From: Phorcus lineatus
Lineage: Eukaryota > Mollusca > Gastropoda > Trochida > Trochidae
Direction of reading: 5' to 3'
NCBI GenBank assembly: GCA_921293015.1
Contig: OV121090.1
Location: 14,539,304 to 14,603,303, forward strand
Length of the DNA stretch: 64,000 bases
A program made the translations under genes and the position numbers. The notes under the pieces were generated by a model. It saw only the letters and a list, made by a program, of their open reading frames with translations. It did no database searches and was not told the DNA's origin. Shown here piece by piece: positions 42,457-57,171 of this stretch (position 1 is its first letter; each line of letters opens with the position of its first letter).

Positions 42457-44399
42457 CCATTTTTTTGTCTCTTTAAAAGGCGAAATGATTCATTATTCTA
42501 TATTGTTTAAAAACATTCTATTATAAAGTTCTTCGTGGTTTTCTGCAGTATTAGAAGCAAAATACCAGTATCTTAAAAAGTTGAAAGAAGAAACAGCGGG
42601 ACCTTTTCAAGAAGAAATAACCCTTTTGACAGTGTTTACGCAGATACTGCCTGTGATTTTCAATTCGTAAGAAAACCTCTGGAAGTAGGAAAATCACGAT
42701 ATTTTTTTTTCTGTGTCTTTTCGCAAACTGACACCTGTATTCATTGTTGGATGCAGTAACACCTGTGTAAACTATAATTTGATTTTGAATATTGCTTTTG
42801 CAGGTAAAGCACAATAATTTCAATATGATAGTCCATTTTTTTGTCTCTTTAAAAGGCGAAATGATTCATTATTCTATATTGTTTAAAAACATTCTATTAT
42901 AAAGTTCTTCGTGGTTTTCTGCAGTATTAGAAGCAAAATACCAGTATCTTAAAAAGTTGAAAGAAGAAACAGCGGGACCTTTTCAAGAAGAAATAACCCT
43001 TTTGACAGTGTTTACGCAGATACTGCCTGTGATTTTCAATTCGTAAGAAAACCTCTGGAAGTAGGAAAATCACGATATTTTTTTTTCTGTGTCTTTTCGC
43101 AAACTGACACCTGTATTCATTGTTGGATGCAGTAACACCTGTGTGACTATAATTTGATTTTGAATATTGCTTTTGCAGGTAAAGCACAATAATTTCAATA
43201 TGATAGTCCATTTTTTTGTCTCTTTAAAAGGCGAAATGATTCATTATTCTATATTGTTTAAAAACATTCTATTATAAAGTTCTTCGTGGTTTTCTGCAGT
43301 ATTAGAAGCAAAATACCAGTATCTTAAAAAGTTGAAAGAAGAAACAGCGGGACCTTTTCAAGAAGAAATAACGATATTTTTTTTCCGTTTCTTTTCGCAA
43401 ACTGACACCTGTATTCATTGTTGGATGCAGTAACACCTGTGTGACTATAATTTGATTTTGAATATTGCTTTTGCAGGTAAAGCACAATAATTTCAATATG
43501 ATAGTCCATTTTTTTGTCTCTTTAAAAGGCGAAATGATTCATTATTCTATATTGTTTAAAAACATTCTATTATAAAGTTCTTCGTGGTTTTCTGCAGTAT
43601 TAGAAGCAAAATACCAGTATCTTAAAAAGTTGAAAGAAGAAACAGCGGGACCTTTTCAAGAAGAAATAACGATATTTTTTTTCCGTTTCTTTTCGCAAAC
43701 TGACACCTGTATTCATTGTTGGATGCAGTAACACCTGTGTGACTATAATTTGATTTTGAATATTGCTTTTGCAGGTAAAGCACAATAATTTCAATATGAT
43801 AGTCCATTTTTTTGTCTCTTTAAAAGGCGAAATGATTCATTATTCTATATTGTTTAAAAACATTCTATTATAAAGTTCTTCGTGGTTTTCTGCAGTATTA
43901 GAAGCAAAATACCAGTATCTTAAAAAGTTGAAAGAAGAAACAGCGGGACCTTTTCAAGAAGAAATAACGATATTTTTTTTCCGTTTCTTTTCGCAAACTG
44001 ACACCTGTATTCATTGTTGGATGCAGTAACACCTGTGTGACTATAATTTGATTTTGAATATTGCTTTTGCAGGTAAAGCACAATAATTTCAATATGATAG
44101 TCCATTTTTTTGTCTCTTTAAAAGGCGAAATGATTCATTATTCTATATTGTTTAAAAACATTCTATTATAAAGTTCTTCGTGGTTTTCTGCAGTATTAGA
44201 AGCAAAATACCAGTATCTTAAAAAGTTGAAAGAAGAAACAGCGGGACCTTTTCAAGAAGAAATAACGATATTTTTTTTCCGTTTCTTTTCGCAAACTGAC
44301 ACCTGTATTCATTGTTGGATGCAGTAACACCTGTGTGACTATAATTTGATTTTGAATATTGCTTTTGCAGGTAAAGCACAATAATTTCAATATGATAGT
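40514..44399 (+). repeat. Two tandem copies of a six-unit higher-order repeat (1943 bp)
   Basis: Two adjacent blocks, 40,514-42,456 and 42,457-44,399, each hold two long CTGTGTC units (first with GTAAAC, second with GTGACT) followed by four short units. The length 376+375+4x298 equals 1943 exactly. This is the clearest directly tandem higher-order repeat in the window. The same pair of long units also occurs at about 27,729, 34,906 and 37,302. Confidence 0.85.
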
Positions 44400-47300
44400 C
44401 CATTTTTTTGTCTCTTTAAAAGGCGAAATGATTCATTATTCTATATTGTTTAAAAACATTCTATTATAAAGTTCTTCGTGGTTTTCTGCAGTATTAGAAG
44501 CAAAATACCAGTATCTTAAAAAGTTGAAAGAAGAAACAGCGGGACCTTTTCAAGAAGAAATAACCCTTTTGACAGTGTTTACGCAGATACTGCCTGTGAT
44601 TTTCAATTCGTAAGAAAACCTCTGGAAGTAGGAAAATCACGATATTTTTTTTTCTGTCTCTTTTCGCAAACTGACACCTGTATTCATTGTTGGATGCAGT
44701 AACACCTGTGTAAACTATAATTTGATTTTGAATATTGCTTTTGCAGGTAAAGCACAATAATTTCAATATGATAGTCCATTTTTTTGTCTCTTTAAAAGGC
44801 GAAATGATTCATTATTCTATATTGTTTAAAAACATTCTATTATAAAGTTCTTCGTGGTTTTCTGCAGTATTAGAAGCAAAATACCAGTATCTTAAAAAGT
44901 TGAAAGAAGAAACAGCGGGACCTTTTCAAGAAGAAATAACGATATTTTTTTTCCGTTTCTTTTCGCAAACTGACACCTGTATTCATTGTTGGATGCAGTA
45001 ACACCTGTGTGACTATAATTTGATTTTGAATATTGCTTTTGCAGGTAAAGCACAATAATTTCAATATGATAGTCCATTTTTTTGTCTCTTTAAAAGGCGA
45101 AATGATTCATTATTCTATATTGTTTAAAAACATTCTATTATAAAGTTCTTCGTGGTTTTCTGCAGTATTAGAAGCAAAATACCAGTATCTTAAAAAGTTG
45201 AAAGAAGAAACAGCGGGACCTTTTCAAGAAGAAATAACGATATTTTTTTTCCGTTTCTTTTCGCAAACTGACACCTGTATTCATTGTTGGATGCAGTAAC
45301 ACCTGTGTGACTATAATTTGATTTTGAATATTGCTTTTGCAGGTAAAGCACAATAATTTCAATATGATAGTCCATTTTTTTGTCTCTTTAAAAGGCGAAA
45401 TGATTCATTATTCTATATTGTTTAAAAACATTCTATTATAAAGTTCTTCGTGGTTTTCTGCAGTATTAGAAGCAAAATACCAGTATCTTAAAAAGTTGAA
45501 AGAAGAAACAGCGGGACCTTTTCAAGAAGAAATAACCCTTTTGACAGTGTTTACGCAGATACTGCCTGTGATTTTCAATTCGTAAGAAAACCTCTGGAAG
45601 TAGGAAAATCACGATATTTTTTTCTCTGTCTCTTTTCGCAAACTGACACCTGTATTCATTGTTGGATGCAGTAACACCTGTGTGACTATAATTTGATTTT
45701 GAATATTGCTTTTGCAGGTAAAGCACAATAATTTCAATATGATAGTCCATTTTTTTGTCTCTTTAAAAGGCGAAATGATTCATTATTCTATATTGTTTAA
45801 AAACATTCTATTATAAAGTTCTTCGTGGTTTTCTGCAGTATTAGAAGCAAAATACCAGTATCTTAAAAAGTTGAAAGAAGAAACAGCGGGACCTTTTCAA
45901 GAAGAAATAACGATATTTTTTTTCCGTTTCTTTTCGCAAACTGACACCTGTATTCATTGTTGGATGCAGTAACACCTGTGTGACTATAATTTGATTTTGA
46001 ATATTGCTTTTGCAGGTAAAGCACAATAATTTCAATATGATAGTCCATTTTTTTGTCTCTTTAAAAGGCGAAATGATTCATTATTCTATATTGTTTAAAA
46101 ACATTCTATTATAAAGTTCTTCGTGGTTTTCTGCAGTATTAGAAGCAAAATACCAGTATCTTAAAAAGTTGAAAGAAGAAACAGCGGGACCTTTTCAAGA
46201 AGAAATAACGATATTTTTTTTCCGTTTCTTTTCGCAAACTGACACCTGTATTCATTGTTGGATGCAGTAACACCTGTGTGACTATAATTTGATTTTGAAT
46301 ATTGCTTTTGCAGGTAAAGCACAATAATTTCAATATGATAGTCCATTTTTTTGTCTCTTTAAAAGGCGAAATGATTCATTATTCTATATTGTTTAAAAAC
46401 ATTCTATTATAAAGTTCTTCGTGGTTTTCTGCAGTATTAGAAGCAAAATACCAGTATCTTAAAAAGTTGAAAGAAGAAACAGCGGGACCTTTTCAAGAAG
46501 AAATAACGATATTTTTTTTCCGTTTCTTTTCGCAAACTGACACCTGTATTCATTGTTGGATGCAGTAACACCTGTGTGACTATAATTTGATTTTGAATAT
46601 TGCTTTTGCAGGTAAAGCACAATAATTTCAATATGATAGTCCATTTTTTTGTCTCTTTAAAAGGCGAAATGATTCATTATTCTATATTGTTTAAAAACAT
46701 TCTATTATAAAGTTCTTCGTGGTTTTCTGCAGTATTAGAAGCAAAATACCAGTATCTTAAAAAGTTGAAAGAAGAAACAGCGGGACCTTTTCAAGAAGAA
46801 ATAACGATATTTTTTTTCCGTTTCTTTTCGCAAACTGACACCTGTATTCATTGTTGGATGCAGTAACACCTGTGTGACTATAATTTGATTTTGAATATTG
46901 CTTTTGCAGGTAAAGCACAATAATTTCAATATGATAGTCCATTTTTTTGTCTCTTTAAAAGGCGAAATGATTCATTATTCTATATTGTTTAAAAACATTC
47001 TATTATAAAGTTCTTCGTGGTTTTCTGCAGTATTAGAAGCAAAATACCAGTATCTTAAAAAGTTGAAAGAAGAAACAGCGGGACCTTTTCAAGAAGAAAT
47101 AACGATATTTTTTTTCCGTTTCTTTTCGCAAACTGACACCTGTATTCATTGTTGGATGCAGTAACACCTGTGTGACTATAATTTGATTTTGAATATTGCT
47201 TTTGCAGGTAAAGCACAATAATTTCAATATGATAGTCCATTTTTTTGTCTCTTTAAAAGGCGAAATGATTCATTATTCTATATTGTTTAAAAACATTCTA

Positions 47301-48506
47301 TTATAAAGTTCTTCGTGGTTTTCTGCAGTATTAGAAGCAAAATACCAGTATCTTAAAAAGTTGAAAGAAGAAACAGCGGGACCTTTTCAAGAAGAAATAA
47401 CCCTTTTGACAGTGTTTACGCAGATACTGCCTGTGATTTTCAATTCGTAAGAAAACCTCTGGAAGTAGGAAAATCACGATATTTTTTTTTCTGTCTCTTT
47501 TCGCAAACTGACACCTGTATTCATTGTTGGATGCAGTAACACCTGTGTAAACTATAATTTGATTTTGAATATTGCTTTTGCAGGTAAAGCACAATAATTT
47601 CAATATGATAGTCCATTTTTTTGTCTCTTTAAAAGGCGAAATGATTCATTATTCTATATTGTTTAAAAACATTCTATTATAAAGTTCTTCGTGGTTTTCT
47701 GCAGTATTAGAAGCAAAATACCAGTATCTTAAAAAGTTGAAAGAAGAAACAGCGGGACCTTTTCAAGAAGAAATAACGATATTTTTTTTCCGTTTCTTTT
47801 CGCAAACTGACACCTGTATTCATTGTTGGATGCAGTAACACCTGTGTGACTATAATTTGATTTTGAATATTGCTTTTGCAGGTAAAGCACAATAATTTCA
47901 ATATGATAGTCCATTTTTTTGTCTCTTTAAAAGGCGAAATGATTCATTATTCTATATTGTTTAAAAACATTCTATTATAAAGTTCTTCGTGGTTTTCTGC
48001 AGTATTAGAAGCAAAATACCAGTATCTTGAAAAGTTGAAAGAAGAAACAGCGGGACCTTTTCAAGAAGAAATAACGATATTTTTTTTCCGTTTCTTTTCG
48101 CAAACTGACACCTGTATTCATTGTTGGATGCAGTAACACCTGTGTGACTATAATTTGATTTTGAATATTGCTTTTGCAGGTAAAGCACAATAATTTCAAT
48201 ATGATAGTCCATTTTTTTGTCTCTTTAAAAGGCGAAATGATTCATTATTCTATATTGTTTAAAAACATTCTATTATAAAGTTCTTCGTGGTTTTCTGCAG
48301 TATTAGAAGCAAAATACCAGTATCTTAAAAAGTTGAAAGAAGAAACAGCGGGACCTTTTCAAGAAGAAATAACGATATTTTTTTTCCGTTTCTTTTCGCA
48401 AACTGACACCTGTATTCATTGTTGGATGCAGTAACACCTGTGTGACTATAATTTGATTTTGAATATTGCTTTTGCAGGTAAAGCACAATAATTTCAATAT
48501 GATAGT

Positions 48507-48805
48507 CCATTTTTTTGTCTCTTTAAAAGGCGAAATGATTCATTATTCTATATTGTTTAAAAACATTCTATTATAAAGTTCTTCGTGGTTTTCTGCAGTA
48601 TTAGAAGCAAAATACCAGTATCTTAAAAAGTTGAAAGAAGAAACAGCGGGACCTTTTCAAGAAGAAATAACGATATTTTTTTTCCGTTTCTTTTCGCAAA
48701 CTGACACCTGTATTCATTGTTGGATGCAGTAACACCTGTGTAAACTATAATTTGATTTTGAATATTGCTTTTGCAGGTAAAGCACAATAATTTCAATATG
48801 ATAGT
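48507..48805 (+). repeat. Hybrid satellite unit: short-class deletion with long-class GTGTAAACT
   Basis: This 299-bp unit has the short-class junction (AATAACGATA and CCGTTTC) but the long-class GTGTAAACT near 48,738. The two diagnostic sites lie less than 100 bp apart, so the unit records a recombination or conversion event between the classes. It is the only short unit with this combination that I found. Confidence 0.85.
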
Positions 48806-49401
48806 CCATTTTTTTGTCTCTTTAAAAGGCGAAATGATTCATTATTCTATATTGTTTAAAAACATTCTATTATAAAGTTCTTCGTGGTTTTCTGCAGTAT
48901 TAGAAGCAAAATACCAGTATCTTAAAAAGTTGAAAGAAGAAACAGCGGGACCTTTTCAAGAAGAAATAACGATATTTTTTTTCCGTTTCTTTTCGCAAAC
49001 TGACACCTGTATTCATTGTTGGATGCAGTAACACCTGTGTGACTATAATTTGATTTTGAATATTGCTTTTGCAGGTAAAGCACAATAATTTCAATATGAT
49101 AGTCCATTTTTTTGTCTCTTTAAAAGGCGAAATGATTCATTATTCTATATTGTTTAAAAACATTCTATTATAAAGTTCTTCGTGGTTTTCTGCAGTATTA
49201 GAAGCAAAATACCAGTATCTTAAAAAGTTGAAAGAAGAAACAGCGGGACCTTTTCAAGAAGAAATAACGATATTTTTTTTCCGTTTCTTTTCGCAAACTG
49301 ACACCTGTATTCATTGTTGGATGCAGTAACACCTGTGTGACTATAATTTGATTTTGAATATTGCTTTTGCAGGTAAAGCACAATAATTTCAATATGATAG
49401 T

Positions 49402-50747
49402 CCATTTTTTTGTCTCTTTAAAAGGCGAAATGATTCATTATTCTATATTGTTTAAAAACATTCTATTATAAAGTTCTTCGTGGTTTTCTGCAGTATTAGA
49501 AGCAAAATACCAGTATCTTAAAAAGTTGAAAGAAGAAACAGCGGGACCTTTTCAAGAAGAAATAACCCTTTTGACAGTGTTTACGCAGATACTGCCTGTG
49601 ATTTTCAATTCGTAAGAAAACCTCTGGAAGTAGGAAAATCACGATATTTTTTTCTCTGTCTCTTTTCGCAAACTGACACCTGTATTCATTGTTGGATGCA
49701 GTAACACCTGTGTGACTATAATTTGATTTTGAATATTGCTTTTGCAGGCAAAGCACAATAATTTCAATATGATAGTCCATTTTTTTGTCTCTTTAAAAGG
49801 CGAAATGATTCATTATTCTATATTGTTTAAAAACATTCTATTATAAAGTTCTTCGTGGTTTTCTGCAGTATTAGAAGCAAAATACCAGTATCTTAAAAAG
49901 TTGAAAGAAGAAACAGCGGGACCTTTTCAAGAAGAAATAACGATATTTTTTTTCCGTTTCTTTTCGCAAACTGACACCTGTATTCATTGTTGGATGCAGT
50001 AACACCTGTGTGACTATAATTTGATTTTGAATATTGCTTTTGCAGGTAAAGCACAATAATTTCAATATGATAGTCCATTTTTTTGTCTCTTTAAAAGGCG
50101 AAATGATTCATTATTCTATATTGTTTAAAAACATTCTATTATAAAGTTCTTCGTGGTTTTCTGCAGTATTAGAAGCAAAATACCAGTATCTTAAAAAGTT
50201 GAAAGAAGAAACAGCGGGACCTTTTCAAGAAGAAATAACCCTTTTGACAGTGTTTACGCAGATACTGCCTGTGATTTTCAATTCGTAAGAAAACCTCTGG
50301 AAGTAGGAAAATCACGATATTTTTTTCTCTGTCTCTTTTCGCAAACTGACACCTGTATTCATTGTTGGATGCAGTAACACCTGTGTGACTATAATTTGAT
50401 TTTGAATATTGCTTTTGCAGGCAAAGCACAATAATTTCAATATGATAGTCCATTTTTTTGTCTCTTTAAAAGGCGAAATGATTCATTATTCTATATTGTT
50501 TAAAAACATTCTATTATAAAGTTCTTCGTGGTTTTCTGCAGTATTAGAAGCAAAATACCAGTATCTTAAAAAGTTGAAAGAAGAAACAGCGGGACCTTTT
50601 CAAGAAGAAATAACGATATTTTTTTTCCGTTTCTTTTCGCAAACTGACACCTGTATTCATTGTTGGATGCAGTAACACCTGTGTGACTATAATTTGATTT
50701 TGAATATTGCTTTTGCAGGTAAAGCACAATAATTTCAATATGATAGT
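49402..50747 (+). repeat. Tandem long-short dimer, 673 bp, GGCAAAGC marker
   Basis: Two adjacent long-plus-short pairs (49,402-50,074 and 50,075-50,747). Both long units have TCTCTGTCTC and the rare change GCAGGCAAAGC instead of GCAGGTAAAGC, near 49,747 and 50,420. A third unit with this marker lies at about 53,883. The change turns GT into GC at the donor-like site of the unit. Confidence 0.8.
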
Positions 50748-53700
50748 CCATTTTTTTGTCTCTTTAAAAGGCGAAATGATTCATTATTCTATATTGTTTA
50801 AAAACATTCTATTATAAAGTTCTTCGTGGTTTTCTGCAGTATTAGAAGCAAAATACCAGTATCTTAAAAAGTTGAAAGAAGAAACAGCGGGACCTTTTCA
50901 AGAAGAAATAACGATATTTTTTTTCCGTTTCTTTTCGCAAACTGACACCTGTATTCATTGTTGGATGCAGTAACACCTGTGTGACTATAATTTGATTTTG
51001 AATATTGCTTTTGCAGGTAAAGCACAATAATTTCAATATGATAGTCCATTTTTTTGTCTCTTTAAAAGGCGAAATGATTCATTATTCTATATTGTTTAAA
51101 AACATTCTATTATAAAGTTCTTCGTGGTTTTCTGCAGTATTAGAAGCAAAATACCAGTATCTTAAAAAGTTGAAAGAAGAAACAGCGGGACCTTTTCAAG
51201 AAGAAATAACGATATTTTTTTTCCGTTTCTTTTCGCAAACTGACACCTGTATTCATTGTTGGATGCAGTAACACCTGTGTGACTATAATTTGATTTTGAA
51301 TATTGCTTTTGCAGGTAAAGCACAATAATTTCAATATGATAGTCCATTTTTTTGTCTCTTTAAAAGGCGAAATGATTCATTATTCTATATTGTTTAAAAA
51401 CATTCTATTATAAAGTTCTTCGTGGTTTTCTGCAGTATTAGAAGCAAAATACCAGTATCTTAAAAAGTTGAAAGAAGAAACAGCGGGACCTTTTCAAGAA
51501 GAAATAACGATATTTTTTTTCCGTTTCTTTTCGCAAACTGACACCTGTATTCATTGTTGGATGCAGTAACACCTGTGTGACTATAATTTGATTTTGAATA
51601 TTGCTTTTGCAGGTAAAGCACAATAATTTCAATATGATAGTCCATTTTTTTGTCTCTTTAAAAGGCGAAATGATTCATTATTCTATATTGTTTAAAAACA
51701 TTCTATTATAAAGTTCTTCGTGGTTTTCTGCAGTATTAGAAGCAAAATACCAGTATCTTAAAAAGTTGAAAGAAGAAACAGCGGGACCTTTTCAAGAAGA
51801 AATAACGATATTTTTTTTCCGTTTCTTTTCGCAAACTGACACCTGTATTCATTGTTGGATGCAGTAACACCTGTGTGACTATAATTTGATTTTGAATATT
51901 GCTTTTGCAGGTAAAGCACAATAATTTCAATATGATAGTCCATTTTTTTGTCTCTTTAAAAGGCGAAATGATTCATTATTCTATATTGTTTAAAAACATT
52001 CTATTATAAAGTTCTTCGTGGTTTTCTGCAGTATTAGAAGCAAAATACCAGTATCTTAAAAAGTTGAAAGAAGAAACAGCGGGACCTTTTCAAGAAGAAA
52101 TAACGATATTTTTTTTCCGTTTCTTTTCGCAAACTGACACCTGTATTCATTGTTGGATGCAGTAACACCTGTGTGACTATAATTTGATTTTGAATATTGC
52201 TTTTGCAGGTAAAGCACAATAATTTCAATATGATAGTCCATTTTTTTGTCTCTTTAAAAGGCGAAATGATTCATTATTCTATATTGTTTAAAAACATTCT
52301 ATTATAAAGTTCTTCGTGGTTTTCTGCAGTATTAGAAGCAAAATACCAGTATCTTAAAAAGTTGAAAGAAGAAACAGCGGGACCTTTTCAAGAAGAAATA
52401 ACCCTTTTGACAGTGTTTACGCAGATACTGCCTGTGATTTTCAATTCGTAAGAAAACCTCTGGAAGTAGGAAAATCACGATATTTTTTTTTCTGTCTCTT
52501 TTCGCAAACTGACACCTGTATTCATTGTTGGATGCAGTAACACCTGTGTAAACTATAATTTGATTTTGAATATTGCTTTTGCAGGTAAAGCACAATAATT
52601 TCAATATGATAGTCCATTTTTTTGTCTCTTTAAAAGGCGAAATGATTCATTATTCTATATTGTTTAAAAACATTCTATTATAAAGTTCTTCGTGGTTTTC
52701 TGCAGTATTAGAAGCAAAATACCAGTATCTTAAAAAGTTGAAAGAAGAAACAGCGGGACCTTTTCAAGAAGAAATAACGATATTTTTTTTCCGTTTCTTT
52801 TCGCAAACTGACACCTGTATTCATTGTTGGATGCAGTAACACCTGTGTGACTATAATTTGATTTTGAATATTGCTTTTGCAGGTAAAGCACAATAATTTC
52901 AATATGATAGTCCATTTTTTTGTCTCTTTAAAAGGCGAAATGATTCATTATTCTATATTGTTTAAAAACATTCTATTATAAAGTGCTTCGTGGTTTTCTG
53001 CAGTATTAGAAGCAAAATACCAGTATCTTAAAAAGTTGAAAGAAGAAACAGCGGGACCTTTTCAAGAAGAAATAACGATATTTTTTTTCCGTTTCTTTTC
53101 GCAAACTGACACCTGTATTCATTGTTGGATGCAGTAACACCTGTGTGACTATAATTTGATTTTGAATATTGCTTTTGCAGGTAAAGCACAATAATTTCAA
53201 TATGATAGTCCATTTTTTTGTCTCTTTAAAAGGCGAAATGATTCATTATTCTATATTGTTTAAAAACATTCTATTATAAAGTTCTTCGTGGTTTTCTGCA
53301 GTATTAGAAGCAAAATACCAGTATCTTAAAAAGTTGAAAGAAGAAACAGCGGGACCTTTTCAAGAAGAAATAACCCTTTTGACAGTGTTTACGCAGATAC
53401 TGCCTGTGATTTTCAATTCGTAAGAAAACCTCTGGAAGTAGGAAAATCACGATATTTTTTTCTCTGTCTCTTTTCGCAAACTGACACCTGTATTCATTGT
53501 TGGATGCAGTAACACCTGTGTGACTATAATTTGATTTTGAATATTGCTTTTGCAGGTAAAGCACAATAATTTCAATATGATAGTCCATTTTTTTGTCTCT
53601 TTAAAAGGCGAAATGATTCATTATTCTATATTGTTTAAAAACATTCTATTATAAAGTTCTTCGTGGTTTTCTGCAGTATTAGAAGCAAAATACCAGTATC

Positions 53701-56700
53701 TTAAAAAGTTGAAAGAAGAAACAGCGGGACCTTTTCAAGAAGAAATAACGATATTTTTTTTCCGTTTCTTTTCGCAAACTGACACCTGTATTCATTGTTG
53801 GATGCAGTAACACCTGTGTGACTATAATTTGATTTTGAATATTGCTTTTGCAGGTAAAGCACAATAATTTCAATATGATAGTCCATTTTTTTGTCTCTTT
53901 AAAAGGCGAAATGATTCATTATTCTATATTGTTTAAAAACATTCTATTATAAAGTTCTTCGTGGTTTTCTGCAGTATTAGAAGCAAAATACCAGTATCTT
54001 AAAAAGTTGAAAGAAGAAACAGCGGGACCTTTTCAAGAAGAAATAACCCTTTTGACAGTGTTTACGCAGATACTGCCTGTGATTTTCAATTCGTAAGAAA
54101 ACCTCTGGAAGTAGGAAAATCACGATATTTTTTTCTCTGTCTCTTTTCGCAAACTGACACCTGTATTCATTGTTGGATGCAGTAACACCTGTGTGACTAT
54201 AATTTGATTTTGAATATTGCTTTTGCAGGCAAAGCACAATAATTTCAATATGATAGTCCATTTTTTTGTCTCTTTAAAAGGCGAAATGATTCATTATTCT
54301 ATATTGTTTAAAAACATTCTATTATAAAGTTCTTCGTGGTTTTCTGCAGTATTAGAAGCAAAATACCAGTATCTTAAAAAGTTGAAAGAAGAAACAGCGG
54401 GACCTTTTCAAGAAGAAATAACGATATTTTTTTTCCGTTTCTTTTCGCAAACTGACACCTGTATTCATTGTTGGATGCAGTAACACCTGTGTGACTATAA
54501 TTTGATTTTGAATATTGCTTTTGCAGGTAAAGCACAATAATTTCAATATGATAGTCCATTTTTTTGTCTCTTTAAAAGGCGAAATGATTCATTATTCTAT
54601 ATTGTTTAAAAACATTCTATTATAAAGTTCTTCGTGGTTTTCTGCAGTATTAGAAGCAAAATACCAGTATCTTAAAAAGTTGAAAGAAGAAACAGCGGGA
54701 CCTTTTCAAGAAGAAATAACGATATTTTTTTTCCGTTTCTTTTCGCAAACTGACACCTGTATTCATTGTTGGATGCAGTAACACCTGTGTGACTATAATT
54801 TGATTTTGAATATTGCTTTTGCAGGTAAAGCACAATAATTTCAATATGATAGTCCATTTTTTTGTCTCTTTAAAAGGCGAAATGATTCATTATTCTATAT
54901 TGTTTAAAAACATTCTATTATAAAGTTCTTCGTGGTTTTCTGCAGTATTAGAAGCAAAATACCAGTATCTTAAAAAGTTGAAAGAAGAAACAGCGGGACC
55001 TTTTCAAGAAGAAATAACGATATTTTTTTTCCGTTTCTTTTCGCAAACTGACACCTGTATTCATTGTTGGATGCAGTAACACCTGTGTGACTATAATTTG
55101 ATTTTGAATATTGCTTTTGCAGGTAAAGCACAATAATTTCAATATGATAGTCCATTTTTTTGTCTCTTTAAAAGGCGAAATGATTCATTATTCTATATTG
55201 TTTAAAAACATTCTATTATAAAGTTCTTCGTGGTTTTCTGCAGTATTAGAAGCAAAATACCAGTATCTTAAAAAGTTGAAAGAAGAAACAGCGGGACCTT
55301 TTCAAGAAGAAATAACGATATTTTTTTTCCGTTTCTTTTCGCAAACTGACACCTGTATTCATTGTTGGATGCAGTAACACCTGTGTGACTATAATTTGAT
55401 TTTGAATATTGCTTTTGCAGGTAAAGCACAATAATTTCAATATGATAGTCCATTTTTTTGTCTCTTTAAAAGGCGAAATGATTCATTATTCTATATTGTT
55501 TAAAAACATTCTATTATAAAGTTCTTCGTGGTTTTCTGCAGTATTAGAAGCAAAATACCAGTATCTTAAAAAGTTGAAAGAAGAAACAGCGGGACCTTTT
55601 CAAGAAGAAATAACCCTTTTGACAGTGTTTACGCAGATACTGCCTGTGATTTTCAATTCGTAAGAAAACCTCTGGAAGTAGGAAAATCACGATATTTTTT
55701 TCTCTGTCTCTTTTCGCAAACTGACACCTGTATTCATTGTTGGATGCAGTAACACCTGTGTGACTATAATTTGATTTTGAATATTGCTTTTGCAGGTAAA
55801 GCACAATAATTTCAATATGATAGTCCATTTTTTTGTCTCTTTAAAAGGCGAAATGATTCATTATTCTATATTGTTTAAAAACATTCTATTATAAAGTTCT
55901 TCGTGGTTTTCTGCAGTATTAGAAGCAAAATACCAGTATCTTAAAAAGTTGAAAGAAGAAACAGCGGGACCTTTTCAAGAAGAAATAACGATATTTTTTT
56001 TCCGTTTCTTTTCGCAAACTGACACCTGTATTCATTGTTGGATGCAGTAACACCTGTGTGACTATAATTTGATTTTGAATATTGCTTTTGCAGGTAAAGC
56101 ACAATAATTTCAATATGATAGTCCATTTTTTTGTCTCTTTAAAAGGCGAAATGATTCATTATTCTATATTGTTTAAAAACATTCTATTATAAAGTTCTTC
56201 GTGGTTTTCTGCAGTATTAGAAGCAAAATACCAGTATCTTAAAAAGTTGAAAGAAGAAACAGCGGGACCTTTTCAAGAAGAAATAACCCTTTTGACAGTG
56301 TTTACGCAGATACTGCCTGTGATTTTCAATTCGTAAGAAAACCTCTGGAAGTAGGAAAATCACGATATTTTTTTTTCTGTCTCTTTTCGCAAACTGACAC
56401 CTGTATTCATTGTTGGATGCAGTAACACCTGTGTAAACTATAATTTGATTTTGAATATTGCTTTTGCAGGTAAAGCACAATAATTTCAATATGATAGTCC
56501 ATTTTTTTGTCTCTTTAAAAGGCGAAATGATTCATTATTCTATATTGTTTAAAAACATTCTATTATAAAGTTCTTCGTGGTTTTCTGCAGTATTAGAAGC
56601 AAAATACCAGTATCTTAAAAAGTTGAAAGAAGAAACAGCGGGACCTTTTCAAGAAGAAATAACCCTTTTGACAGTGTTTACGCAGATACTGCCTGTGATT

Positions 56701-57171
56701 TTCAATTCGTAAGAAAACCTCTGGAAGTAGGAAAATCACGATATTTTTTTTTCTGTCTCTTTTCGCAAACTGACACCTGTATTCATTGTTGGATGCAGTA
56801 ACACCTGTGTGACTATAATTTGATTTTGAATATTGCTTTTGCAGGTAAAGCACAATAATTTCAATATGATAGTCCATTTTTTTGTCTCTTTAAAAGGCGA
56901 AATGATTCATTATTCTATATTGTTTAAAAACATTCTATTATAAAGTTCTTCGTGGTTTTCTGCAGTATTAGAAGCAAAATACCAGTATCTTAAAAAGTTG
57001 AAAGAAGAAACAGCGGGACCTTTTCAAGAAGAAATAACGATATTTTTTTTCCGTTTCTTTTCGCAAACTGACACCTGTATTCATTGTTGGATGCAGTAAC
57101 ACCTGTGTGACTATAATTTGATTTTGAATATTGCTTTTGCAGGTAAAGCACAATAATTTCAATATGATAGT

